A stretch of DNA of 18,860 nucleotides from Fen-1231 sp035286465 (lineage in GTDB: Bacteria > Gemmatimonadota > Gemmatimonadetes > Gemmatimonadales > Gemmatimonadaceae). The notes beneath the pieces are model-generated. The model was not told the origin of the DNA. It ran no database searches and saw nothing but the letters and a program-made list of their open reading frames with translations. Location: positions 1 to 18,860 of the forward strand of contig DATEDF010000052.1 in assembly GCA_035286465.1 (NCBI GenBank). Direction: 5' to 3'. This document shows, one piece after another, positions 1 to 7,535 of this stretch (positions are counted from its first letter, which is position 1; each line of letters opens with the position of its first letter). The position numbers were made by a program, and so were the translations under genes.

Positions 1-2
1 CG

Positions 3-839
3 GGGATTGACGTGGGGAGCGGCGCCGTGAAGGTGGCCGTGGTGGGGACGAACGGCGAGGCCGACGGCACGATTCTCTCGCAGGTGTCGCTGCGGATCCG
101 CCGTCGGGAGATCGCGAAGGTGGTGGACGAGGCCTTCGACGCGGCGGTCGCGGGCGCGGGGGTGCGGGAGATCCACTACATCGCGACGACGGGCGAGGGG
201 GCGGAGTTCCCGCACGCCACCGGTCACTTCTACGGCATGACGACGCACGCGCGGGGCGCGCTCTACCTCGCGCCCGCGTCGCGCGCGGTGCTCGACGTCG
301 GCGCGCTGCACACACGCGCGGTGGCGATGGACGCGCGCGGCCGCGTGATGGACTACAAGATGACGAGTCAGTGCGCGTCGGGCTCCGGCCAGTTCCTCGA
401 GAACATCGCGCGCTACCTCGGCGTCTCGCACGACGAGATCGGGGCGCTGTCCCAGCAGGCGGCGCGCCCGGAGAAGGTGAGCTCGATCTGCGCGGTGCTC
501 GCCGAGACGGACGTCATCAACATGGTGTCGCGCGGCATCACCACGGCCGACATCCTGCGCGGCGTCCACGAGAGCATGGCCGACCGGATGGTGCGGCTCC
601 TGCGCTCGCTCGAGTTCGATGGCGCGGTGTTCGTGAGCGGCGGTCTGGCGTCGGACGAGGGGCTGCTGGCCGCCCTGCGCGACGCGCTCGCGAAGAAGGT
701 CGGCGGTGGCGCACCCCCCGCCGTGGTGACCCACGGGTCGGCGATCTTCGCCGGCGCGATCGGGGCGGCGCTGTGGGGCGCCTTCCGCTACCGTCGCCTC
801 GGCAGGGGCGGCGTGGCGTGGCAGGCGGAGCGGAACTGA
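3..839 (+). CDS. bcrD: Benzoyl-CoA reductase activator subunit D (ATPase), 5'-truncated by window edge
   Basis: This subunit of the ATP-dependent class I benzoyl-CoA reductase belongs to the ASKHA-fold BadF/BadG/BcrA/BcrD family. With BcrA it couples ATP hydrolysis to low-potential electron transfer from a bridging [4Fe-4S] cluster to the ring-reducing BcrBC. The open frame runs in from the left edge (first full codon at 3, reading GIDVGSGAVK, the phosphate-1 loop), so the GTG at 12 is not the start. Motifs close to Thauera BcrD and Rhodopseudomonas BadG are TTGEG, TGHFYGMTTHARGALYL, DVGALH, and QCASGSGQFLENIARYLG with the first cluster Cys at 372-374. Also present are VSSICAVLAETDVINMVSRG with the second Cys at 489-491, and a C-terminal AGAIGAALWGAFR. 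In Thauera bcrD is the last gene of bcrCBAD, so the partner genes are expected just upstream. The call is firm; only a few N-terminal residues are missing. Confidence 0.93.
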   Translation, partial: GIDVGSGAVKVAVVGTNGEADGTILSQVSLRIRRREIAKVVDEAFDAAVAGAGVREIHYIATTGEGAEFPHATGHFYGMTTHARGALYLAPASRAVLDVGALHTRAVAMDARGRVMDYKMTSQCASGSGQFLENIARYLGVSHDEIGALSQQAARPEKVSSICAVLAETDVINMVSRGITTADILRGVHESMADRMVRLLRSLEFDGAVFVSGGLASDEGLLAALRDALAKKVGGGAPPAVVTHGSAIFAGAIGAALWGAFRYRRLGRGGVAWQAERN

Positions 840-870
840 CGGTGCGCCGCGCGGGCCGAGGGTAACGGCG

Positions 871-1752
871 ATGGGGATCCCGGACCTCACGTACCAGCGG
901 CCGGCGTCGCTCGCCGAGGCGTGCGCGCTCGGCCGCCGCCTGGGCAGCGCCGCCGCGTACCTGGCGGGCGGCACGGAGTTGATTCCCGACTTCCAGCGCG
1001 GGGTGGAGCCGGCCCGCACGTTGATCGCGCTGGACGCGATCGGGGAGTTGCGCGGGATCTCGGTCCGCGACGGCGTCCTGCGGATCGGCGCGCTGGCGAC
1101 CGTGGCGGAGGTCGCTGACTCGACGCTCGTGCGCGCGCGGCTTCCCGCGTTCGCCGACGCCGCGCGCGCCATCGGGAGTCCGCCGATCCGGAGTCTCGCG
1201 ACGGTCGGCGGCAACTTCTGCCGAGCCGTGCCGTGCGCGGACCTTCCGCCCGCGGCGATCGTCGCCGGCGTGCGGCTGAGGCTGGTGGGGCTCGAGTCCG
1301 AGCGCGAGCTCGACGCCGTGGGCTTCTTCATCGGCCCGCGGCAGACGGTGCTCGAACCCGGCGAACTGCTCGCCGAACTCCTGGTGCCGGCGCAGCCGCC
1401 GCGTTCGGGCGCGAGCTATCAACGCTTCGCGCGGCGCGCGGGCGCGGCGCTCGCGGTCGCCGCGGTCGCGGCGCGCGTGGTGCTCGACGCGGATGGGCGC
1501 ATCGCGGGCGCGCGGATCGCGCTGGGCGCCGTCGCGCCCGTGCCGCTGCTCGTGCCGCGCGCGGCGTCGCTGCTCGAGGGAGAGGCGCCGTCCGAGGCGC
1601 TGTTCGCCCGCGCGGCCGCCGAGTGCGCCGAGCGCGCGCTCCCCGTGAGCGACGTGCGCGGCTCGGAAGCGTTCCGGCGGGAGCTGGTCGCGGTGCTCGC
1701 GCGGCGGGCACTCGCCGAGGCGCACCGGCGCGCCGCGGAGGCCGGCCGATGA
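871..1752 (+). CDS. hcrB: FAD-binding subunit of a 4-hydroxybenzoyl-CoA reductase-like molybdenum enzyme
   Basis: This is the 293-aa medium (FAD) subunit of a xanthine-oxidase-family enzyme, which passes electrons between FAD and the [2Fe-2S]/Mo subunit encoded next. The FAD-domain signatures are AGGTELIPD at residues 32-40 and TVGGNFCRAVPCADLPP at 111-126 (the usual form is TxGGNLxxASPxxDxxP). A CO-dehydrogenase flavoprotein C-terminal domain follows. The ATG at 871 has a GAGGG ribosome site at 858-862, and the stop overlaps the next ATG (ATGA at 1749-1752). Context (bcrD upstream, had and dch downstream) favours 4-hydroxybenzoyl-CoA reductase. However, Thauera HcrB carries an inserted loop of about 40 residues with four Cys that binds an extra [4Fe-4S] cluster. 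Here only scattered Cys (18, 117, 122 and one near the C-terminus) are seen and there is no room for that loop. The gene symbol is therefore provisional, and a hydroxylase of the same family is possible. Confidence 0.75.
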   Translation: MGIPDLTYQRPASLAEACALGRRLGSAAAYLAGGTELIPDFQRGVEPARTLIALDAIGELRGISVRDGVLRIGALATVAEVADSTLVRARLPAFADAARAIGSPPIRSLATVGGNFCRAVPCADLPPAAIVAGVRLRLVGLESERELDAVGFFIGPRQTVLEPGELLAELLVPAQPPRSGASYQRFARRAGAALAVAAVAARVVLDADGRIAGARIALGAVAPVPLLVPRAASLLEGEAPSEALFARAAAECAERALPVSDVRGSEAFRRELVAVLARRALAEAHRRAAEAGR

Positions 1753-4616
1753 GCGCGGAACGCATCGTGCGGCTCACCGTGAACGGCGAGAGTCACACAC
1801 TCGCCGTGACGGCGAACACCACCCTGCTCGCGGCACTCCGGCATCACCTCGACCTGACCGGCACCAAGCGGGGCTGCGGGACGGGCGACTGCGGCGCGTG
1901 CACCGTGCTCCTCGACGGCGCGCCCGCCGCCGCGTGCCTCGTGCTTGCCGCGGCGGCGGACGGCAAGCGGATCACCACGGTGGAAGGGCTCGCTCAGGGC
2001 GGCGACCTCCACCCGCTGCAGAAGGCGTTCGTGAAGCACGGCGCGCTTCAGTGCGGCTTCTGCACGAGCGGCGCGCTCATGTCGGCGAAGGCGCTCGTTG
2101 ACCGCAACCCACAGCCGTCCCGCGCGGAGATCCGGGAGGCGCTCGCCGGCAATCTCTGCCGCTGCGCCACGTACGAGCGGATGCTGCGCGCCGTCGAGGG
2201 ATGGAAGGCGTTCGAGGGAGTCCCGCTCGACGCGCGCGCGTTCGACGAGCACGAGCGCGATCAGCGGCGAGACCACGCGGTGGTGGGGCACGGCGTGCCG
2301 CGCTACGACGCGCCCGACAAGGTGACGGGGCGGGCCAGATACACCGCCGACTTCCGTCTCCCCGGCATGCTCTTCGGCAAGATCCTGGGAAGCCCGGTCG
2401 CGCACGGCATCCTGAGACGCGTGAACGCGGCACGGGCGCGTGCGGTGCCCGGGGTGGTCGCCGTGATCACCGGCGCCGATGTGCCCGACGGCTGGTACGG
2501 CGTCAGCCCCGCGCGCGAGGACGAGCAGATCCTGGCCAAGGACCGCGTGCGCTACGTCGGCGACGAGATCGCCGCGGTCGCGGCGGTGGACGAGGAGACG
2601 GCCGAGCGCGCGCTGGCCCTGATCGAGGTCGAGATCGAGGAACTGCCCGCCGTGTTCGATCCGGATGCGGCGATGGCCGACGGCGCGCCGCTCATCCACC
2701 CCGAGCATCCGCGTTACGCCCGCAACGTGAACACGAAGGTGGACTGGCACTTCGGCGACGTGGCGAAGGGACTCGCCGAGGCCGACCATGTGCGCCGGGA
2801 ACGCTTCGTCGGCAACCGGCCGTACCAGACGCCGATGGAGCCGCACGCCGCGCTCGCGCGGTGGGAACACCACGGCGAACGGTTGACGATCTGGTCGGCG
2901 ACGCAGACGCCGCACTACCTGCACCGTTCGCTCTCGCGGCTGCTCGGCGTTCCGATGGGGAACATCCGCGTGATCCGTCCGGCGGTCGGCGGCGGGTTCG
3001 GCTGCAAGGCGGAGGCGACGCCGCTCGACTTCTGTGCCGCCATCCTGGCGCGAGTGACCGGGCGCCCCGTGATGATGGAGTACTCGCGCGAGGAGATGTT
3101 CCGGCACTTCCGCGGCCGCCACAAGCAGTACATCGAGCTCGCGATCGGCGTGAAGCGCGACGGCACGATCACCGCGGTGGACCAGAAAGTGGTGCTCGAC
3201 GGCGGCGCGTACACGTCGTACGGCGTCATCACGGCGTACTACGCCGGCGCGATGCTCCCGACGCTCTACAAGATCCCGAACTACCGCTACGACGGCACGC
3301 GCGTGTACACCAACCTCCCCGCGTCGGGCGCGTTTCGCGGGCACGGCGTGCCGCAACCGCGCTTCGCGTTCGAATCGCTCCTCGACATGATTGCCGAGGA
3401 CCTGGGCCTCGACCCGTTCGAGGTGCGGCTGAAAAACGCGATGGAGCCGAACACGCGCACGTGCAACGCGCTCGACATCTCGTCGTGCGAGTTCACGCAG
3501 ACGCTGCTCGAGGCACGCGACGCGTCCGGGTGGCGCGACAAGAAGGGGAAGCTGCCGCGCGGGAAGGGGATCGGCGTCGGGTGCGGCGGATTCGTCTCCG
3601 GCGCCGGGTTCCCGATATACCGGTCGGACTTTCCGCACTCGAACGCGGTCATTCGCGTGCACGAGGACGGCACCGCGGTCTCGCTGCACATCGCCGCGTC
3701 GGAGATCGGGCAGGGGTCGGACACCGTGCTCGTGCAGATCGCCGCCGAGGCGCTCGGCGTGCCGTACGAGTGGGTGTGGCTCGTGGAGTGCGACACGGTG
3801 CTGAGCCCGCTCGATCTCGGCTCCTACTCGAGCCGCGTGACGCTGATGGGTGGCCACGCGGTTCGCGCGGCCGCCGAGCAGGTGGTCGCGCAGCTCCGCG
3901 CGGTCGCGGCGGAGGAGTTGGGTTGCGAGGTGGCGTCGCTCGTCGTGCGTGACGGGCGGATCTTCGAGGGGGCGCGGCCGGAGCGCGGCCTGGAGTGGGC
4001 GCAGGCGGCGCGGCTCGCGTTCGCGCGGAAGGGACCCGTGGTCGGCACGGGGTCGTACCGGCCGCCAAGGAACCTCGGCGGCGACTTCAAGGGCGGCACC
4101 GTGGGGACGTCGCCCGCCTACAGCTTTTCCACGGCGGTCGCCGAGGTCTCGGTGGACCTCGAGACGGGCTACGTGACCGTGGAGCGCGTCACTGACTTCA
4201 GCGATGCGGGGACCGTCATCAATCCCGTGACGTTCCACGGCCAGGTGGAAGGGGCGATCGTCATGGGGCTCGGCGAGACGCTGCTCGAGGACACGGTGGT
4301 CGGCGCGGGCGGGCGCTTCGCCAACGCGAACCTCCACGACTATCTCATTCCGACGATCTGCGACGCGCCCGAGATCCGCACGTCGGCCGTGGAGAGCTAC
4401 GAGCCGCGCGGGCCGTTCGGCGCCAAGGAGATCGGCGAGGGATCGTTGCTGCCGGTGCTCGGGGCGATCGCCAACGCCATCTACGACGCGTGCGGCGTGC
4501 GCGTGACCGAGCTGCCGATCACGCCGGAGAAGATTCTCGAGGGGCTCGCTCGCCCGGGTGTGTCGCCGCCTGCCTCTGGCGCCGCGCTCGAGCCGGCGGG
4601 AGGCACGCGCCCGTGA
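1749..4616 (+). CDS. Fused [2Fe-2S] and molybdopterin subunit of a 4-hydroxybenzoyl-CoA reductase-like enzyme (HcrC-HcrA fusion)
   Basis: This is a 955-aa protein in one uninterrupted frame. Residues 1-160 are the two-domain iron-sulfur small subunit, with cluster Cys 43, 48, 51, 63 (C-x4-C-x2-C-x11-C) and Cys 102, 105, 137, 139 (CGFC...CRC). From about residue 185 comes the molybdenum hydroxylase large subunit: hammerhead domain, GGGFG at 414-418, GAFRGHG, a GQGSDT motif, DLGSYSSRVTLMGG, and the active-site GAKEIGEGS with the likely catalytic Glu897. In Thauera these are two genes, hcrC (about 160 aa) and hcrA (about 770 aa). A similar [2Fe-2S]-Mo chain is known in the Desulfovibrio aldehyde oxidoreductase, which has no FAD subunit. 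The ATG at 1749 sits in an ATGA overlap with the FAD gene; the frame is open further upstream, but that part is a shadow of the FAD gene. Context suggests removal of the para-hydroxyl of 4-hydroxybenzoyl-CoA. The family is certain; the substrate is inferred. Confidence 0.85.
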   Translation: MSAERIVRLTVNGESHTLAVTANTTLLAALRHHLDLTGTKRGCGTGDCGACTVLLDGAPAAACLVLAAAADGKRITTVEGLAQGGDLHPLQKAFVKHGALQCGFCTSGALMSAKALVDRNPQPSRAEIREALAGNLCRCATYERMLRAVEGWKAFEGVPLDARAFDEHERDQRRDHAVVGHGVPRYDAPDKVTGRARYTADFRLPGMLFGKILGSPVAHGILRRVNAARARAVPGVVAVITGADVPDGWYGVSPAREDEQILAKDRVRYVGDEIAAVAAVDEETAERALALIEVEIEELPAVFDPDAAMADGAPLIHPEHPRYARNVNTKVDWHFGDVAKGLAEADHVRRERFVGNRPYQTPMEPHAALARWEHHGERLTIWSATQTPHYLHRSLSRLLGVPMGNIRVIRPAVGGGFGCKAEATPLDFCAAILARVTGRPVMMEYSREEMFRHFRGRHKQYIELAIGVKRDGTITAVDQKVVLDGGAYTSYGVITAYYAGAMLPTLYKIPNYRYDGTRVYTNLPASGAFRGHGVPQPRFAFESLLDMIAEDLGLDPFEVRLKNAMEPNTRTCNALDISSCEFTQTLLEARDASGWRDKKGKLPRGKGIGVGCGGFVSGAGFPIYRSDFPHSNAVIRVHEDGTAVSLHIAASEIGQGSDTVLVQIAAEALGVPYEWVWLVECDTVLSPLDLGSYSSRVTLMGGHAVRAAAEQVVAQLRAVAAEELGCEVASLVVRDGRIFEGARPERGLEWAQAARLAFARKGPVVGTGSYRPPRNLGGDFKGGTVGTSPAYSFSTAVAEVSVDLETGYVTVERVTDFSDAGTVINPVTFHGQVEGAIVMGLGETLLEDTVVGAGGRFANANLHDYLIPTICDAPEIRTSAVESYEPRGPFGAKEIGEGSLLPVLGAIANAIYDACGVRVTELPITPEKILEGLARPGVSPPASGAALEPAGGTRP

Positions 4617-5269
4617 TGAGTGCGCTCCAGCCCGTCGGCGCGCCGGCCGCGCTGCAGCGCCGGCTGGCGCGGGCGTCCACGCAGCGGAAACTCGATCGCC
4701 TGCTGACCAAGGCGGCCGCGCTCATCGCCGAAAAGGGCTTCGAGGCGACGACGATGCGTGACCTGGGCACGGCGATGGAGGTGAGTCTCGCCGGGCTCTA
4801 CCACTACTTCGCGAGCAAGGAAGACCTCCTCTTCCAGCTGCAGTACCGCACCTTCGCCTCGCTCAACGCGGGCCAGGAGCAGATCGCCGCGGAGCCGGGG
4901 ACGCCGGAAGAGCGCTTCCGCCGGCTCCTCATCGGGCATCTTCGCTTCTACCACCGGCACACCAAGGCCCTGAAGGCGTGCACGTTCGAGCTGGAATCGT
5001 TGAAGGGCGAGCGCTACCGCGCGATCGAGGAGCTGCGCCGCGAGTACTACCGGCTGATGACCGCGGTGGTGAGCGCCGTGACCGACGGCGGGTCGCACGA
5101 CGGAGCGGAGTCGCGGCGGAGCCGGCACGCCACGCTCTTCGTGTTCGGCATGCTCAACTGGATCTTCATGTGGTACCACCCGGACCGGCACGGCCCGGTG
5201 GAGCAGATCGGCGAGGAGATGTACGACCTGGTGGTGAACGGCCTCCGGCGCGAGCAACAGGGCAGATGA
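4616..5269 (+). CDS. TetR/AcrR-family transcriptional regulator
   Basis: A 217-aa one-component repressor-type protein. The N-terminal helix-turn-helix lies at about residues 25-75 (LLTKAAALIAEKGFEATTMRDLGTAMEVS, then LYHYFASKEDLLFQL, the hallmark TetR recognition segment). The C-terminal half is an all-helical ligand and dimerisation domain with FGMLNWIFMWYHP, as in TetR regulators of acyl-CoA metabolism. The ATG at 4616 shares one base with the stop of the Mo-subunit gene (TGATG), so it is likely co-translated. I infer that it senses an acyl-CoA or aromatic intermediate and controls this cluster. That is based on position only; the ligand cannot be read from the sequence. It is not similar to the known benzoate regulators BadR (MarR family) or BzdR (XRE-type). 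Confidence 0.88.
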   Translation: MSALQPVGAPAALQRRLARASTQRKLDRLLTKAAALIAEKGFEATTMRDLGTAMEVSLAGLYHYFASKEDLLFQLQYRTFASLNAGQEQIAAEPGTPEERFRRLLIGHLRFYHRHTKALKACTFELESLKGERYRAIEELRREYYRLMTAVVSAVTDGGSHDGAESRRSRHATLFVFGMLNWIFMWYHPDRHGPVEQIGEEMYDLVVNGLRREQQGR

Positions 5270-5278
5270 CGGGGGCGC

Positions 5279-5290
5279 CGCGCCGGCGCG
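5279..5290. promoter_or_regulatory. 12-bp perfect palindrome in the gap after the TetR gene, possible operator
   Basis: CGCGCCGGCGCG is its own reverse complement and lies in the 34-bp gap between the TetR stop and the thiolase start, one of the few gaps in the run. TetR proteins bind palindromes, but an all-GC palindrome of this length is easy to get by chance at this base composition. No -35/-10 elements are evident. Confidence 0.15.
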
Positions 5291-5303
5291 TCCGTCCGAA
5301 CCG

Positions 5304-6530
5304 ATGAGGAACAGGCCCGTGCAGTTCACCGATGTGTGGATTCCCTATGGCGGCTACTGGTCCACGCCCTTCTGCGCGTGGCAGGGGAGCTTCGCGACGC
5401 TGCCGCCGATTCCGTTCGCCGCCGAGACCGCGGTCAAAGCGCTCGCGGCACGCGGCGTCGGTCCGACGGACATTGACGGCGTCTGCCTCGGCACGACGGT
5501 GCCGAGCAAGCACTCGTTCTACGGTGCACCGTGGTTCGCGGGCCTGGCGGGCCTCTGCCACGTGAGCGGCCCCACGATCAACCAGGCGTGCGCGACGTCG
5601 GTGCGCTGCCTGGTGCAGGCGGCGGAGGAGCTGGGCGCGAACGGTGCCTCGCTCTATCTCGCGGCGACGGCCGACCGGACCAGCAACGGCCCGCACGTCT
5701 TCTATCCGAACCCGTCGGGCCCGGGCGGCACCGGGGACGCCGAGAATCTCGTGCTCGACAGCTTCGGGCACGACCCGTACGCGAAGAACTCGATGATTCA
5801 GACGGCGGAGAACGTGGCGCGCGAGGCCGGGATCACGCGGGAGGCGCAGGAGGAGATCGCGCTGCTGCGGTTCCGCCAGTACGCGACGGCGCTCTCCGCC
5901 GACGCCGCCTTCCTCAAGCGGTTCATGCCGTGGCCCGTGGAGGTGAAGGATGCGCGCGGCAAGAAGGTCGTCGCGACGGTCGCCGGCGACCAGGGCGTCT
6001 ATCCGACGACGGCCGAGGGGCTCGCGACGCTGAAGCCCGTGCTCGACGGCGGCACCGTGACCTTCGGCACGCAGACGCATCCGGCCGACGGAAACGCCGC
6101 GATGCTCCTGACCTCGAGCCGCGAGCGCGCGCGCGAGCTCGCGCGCGACGGCGCCGTGGACGTGCAGCTCGCCTCGTTCGGGCAGGCGCGGGTGAAGAAG
6201 GGGTTCATGCCGATGGCCGTCGTGCCGGCGGCGCGGCTCGCGCTCGAACGGGCGGAGATCGGCCCCGCCGATCTGGTGAGCGTCACGACGCACAATCCGT
6301 TCGCGGTGAACGACGTGTATCTCGCCCGGGAGCTCGCGCTCGATCCCGAGCGGATGAACCGGCGCGGCTGCTCCCTCGTGTGGGGACATCCGCAGGGACC
6401 GACGGGGATGCGCGCGATCATCGAGCTGATCGAGGACCTCGCGGAGCAAGGCGGGGGGTTCGGGCTGTTCACGGGATGCGCCGCGGGCGACAGCGCCGCC
6501 GCGGTCGTGGTCAAGGTCAGCGTGCGCTGA
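5304..6530 (+). CDS. Thiolase-family acyl-CoA acetyltransferase
   Basis: A 408-aa protein with the thiolase catalytic set: nucleophile Cys96 in NQACATSVR, THNPFAVND, His362 in GHPQGPTGMR, and Cys392 in FTGCAAGDSAA. This supports thiolytic cleavage or Claisen condensation of an acyl-CoA. By context it could cleave 3-oxopimeloyl-CoA, formed after ring opening and beta-oxidation, or act on another 3-oxoacyl-CoA of the pathway. The C-terminal CAAGD differs from the CxGGG of classical degradative thiolases, so the protein sits in the more divergent thiolase-like (SCP-x-like) group and the substrate is open. The start is ambiguous: ATG 5304 has no clear ribosome site, whereas GTG 5319 (giving MQFTDVWIPYGG) has AGGA eight bases upstream. 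It is probably in the same transcript as the TetR gene. Confidence 0.85.
   Translation: MRNRPVQFTDVWIPYGGYWSTPFCAWQGSFATLPPIPFAAETAVKALAARGVGPTDIDGVCLGTTVPSKHSFYGAPWFAGLAGLCHVSGPTINQACATSVRCLVQAAEELGANGASLYLAATADRTSNGPHVFYPNPSGPGGTGDAENLVLDSFGHDPYAKNSMIQTAENVAREAGITREAQEEIALLRFRQYATALSADAAFLKRFMPWPVEVKDARGKKVVATVAGDQGVYPTTAEGLATLKPVLDGGTVTFGTQTHPADGNAAMLLTSSRERARELARDGAVDVQLASFGQARVKKGFMPMAVVPAARLALERAEIGPADLVSVTTHNPFAVNDVYLARELALDPERMNRRGCSLVWGHPQGPTGMRAIIELIEDLAEQGGGFGLFTGCAAGDSAAAVVVKVSVR
5307..5310 (+). promoter_or_regulatory. Possible ribosome binding site for the alternative thiolase start at 5319
   Basis: AGGA lies 8 bases before GTG 5319, in frame with the thiolase, while ATG 5304 has only pyrimidine-rich sequence upstream. 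It favours the shorter protein by five residues. Confidence 0.4.
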
Positions 6531-6557
6531 CGGCAAACGAGAACGGGGGAGAGAGCG

Positions 6558-7535
6558 GTGACGACACACTTCGCCTCAAAAGAGGCGCGCACCTTCGGGT
6601 TCAAGGACGTCCTGTACGAGAAGAAGGACTGGGTGGCGCGGGTGACGATCAACCGGCCGGAGTCCTTCAATTGCTACACGACCGAGACGCTGCGGGAGCT
6701 GATCGCCGCGATTGACGACGCGTCGGGGGACGACGCCGTGGGGGTGATCGTGCTGACCGGCGCGGGCGAGAAGGCGTTCTGCACGGGCGGGGACGTGAAG
6801 GAGTACTCGGCCGTCTACACCAGGCGGCCGCGCGACTACTGGAAGTACATGGGGCTCTTCAGCAAGTACATCGAGAGCCTCCTGCGCAGCGGGAAGGTGA
6901 CGATCGCGCGCATCAACGGGATCGCGGTGGGCGGCGGCAACGAGTCGCAGCTCGCGTGCGACCTCGCGGTGATGGCCGACGACACGTATCTGGGGCAGGT
7001 CGGCACGAGCGTAGGGAGCGTCGCCTGCGGGGGCGCCACGCAATGGCTCTCGCTCCACGTCGGCGACCGGCGCGCCCGCGAGATGCTGTTTCTCAATCCG
7101 CGCATTCCGGCGGCGAAGGCGCTCGAGTGGGGGCTCGTGAACCGGGTGGTGCCGCGCGCGAAGCTCGACGAGGAAGTGCTCGCGCTGGCCAAACAGGTGC
7201 TCGAGAAGTTTCCCGAGTGCACGCGCTACACCAAGCAGCAGGTGAACTACTGGAAGGAACAGGCGTGGTACGCGACGGTGGGCCACGCGCGCGACTGGCT
7301 CTCGACGCACTTCACGACGCTCGAGCCGTACGAGGGGATGCGGGCGTTCGTCGAGAAGCGCAAGGTGGACTTCATGGGGCTGCGCACGCGCGCCGCGAGC
7401 GGCGGGAGCAGCGAGTTCCTGTGGGGCCCGTACGTGAAGGCGTGCGCGAAGTGCGGCGCGACGGGGATCCCCGAGGCCTTCACGTTCTGCGGCGGCTGCG
7501 GGGCCGCCCTCGCGGAGCCGGCGCGGAGCGGGTGA
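6558..7535 (+). CDS. oah: 6-oxocyclohex-1-ene-1-carbonyl-CoA hydrolase-like crotonase with C-terminal zinc ribbon
   Basis: A 325-aa crotonase-family protein. Oah (BamA) adds water to 6-oxocyclohex-1-ene-1-carbonyl-CoA and opens the ring to 3-hydroxypimeloyl-CoA. Shared landmarks are CYTTETL, AFCTGGDVKEY at 74-83, a GGGNE turn at 125-129, GSVACGGATQWL around 153-164, FPECTRYTKQQ, and ARDWLSTHF...GMRAF. The GGAT form, rather than the GSVD of BadI/MenB, favours Oah over BadI. It is shorter than Thauera Oah (377 aa) and lacks the insert of roughly 60 residues between the core and the FPEC segment. It has an added tail with Cys296-x2-Cys299...Cys311-x2-Cys314, a zinc-ribbon pattern not present in the Oah proteins I know. 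The GTG start at 6558 follows the purine-rich GGGGGAGAGAG at 6545-6555. The SDR follows in a TGATG overlap. The role is likely but not certain. Confidence 0.7.
   Translation: MTTHFASKEARTFGFKDVLYEKKDWVARVTINRPESFNCYTTETLRELIAAIDDASGDDAVGVIVLTGAGEKAFCTGGDVKEYSAVYTRRPRDYWKYMGLFSKYIESLLRSGKVTIARINGIAVGGGNESQLACDLAVMADDTYLGQVGTSVGSVACGGATQWLSLHVGDRRAREMLFLNPRIPAAKALEWGLVNRVVPRAKLDEEVLALAKQVLEKFPECTRYTKQQVNYWKEQAWYATVGHARDWLSTHFTTLEPYEGMRAFVEKRKVDFMGLRTRAASGGSSEFLWGPYVKACAKCGATGIPEAFTFCGGCGAALAEPARSG

Noticed and set aside
1419..4337. Very long open frame on the minus strand opposite the Mo-enzyme genes
   Set aside because: In GC-rich DNA the frame antisense to a real gene is often open. Its translation is Arg/His/Ala-rich without motifs, while the + strand encodes a clear family protein.
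1749..4616. Sequencing frameshift joining two separate genes (hcrC and hcrA)
   Set aside because: The iron-sulfur and Mo parts share one frame across a normal linker near residues 160-185, and the codon pattern is continuous, so a real fusion is simpler.
6558..7535. Assignment as BadI (2-ketocyclohexanecarboxyl-CoA hydrolase) or MenB
   Set aside because: The catalytic GSVD motif of BadI/MenB is replaced by GSVACGGAT, and the FPEC and YTTE segments match Oah better.
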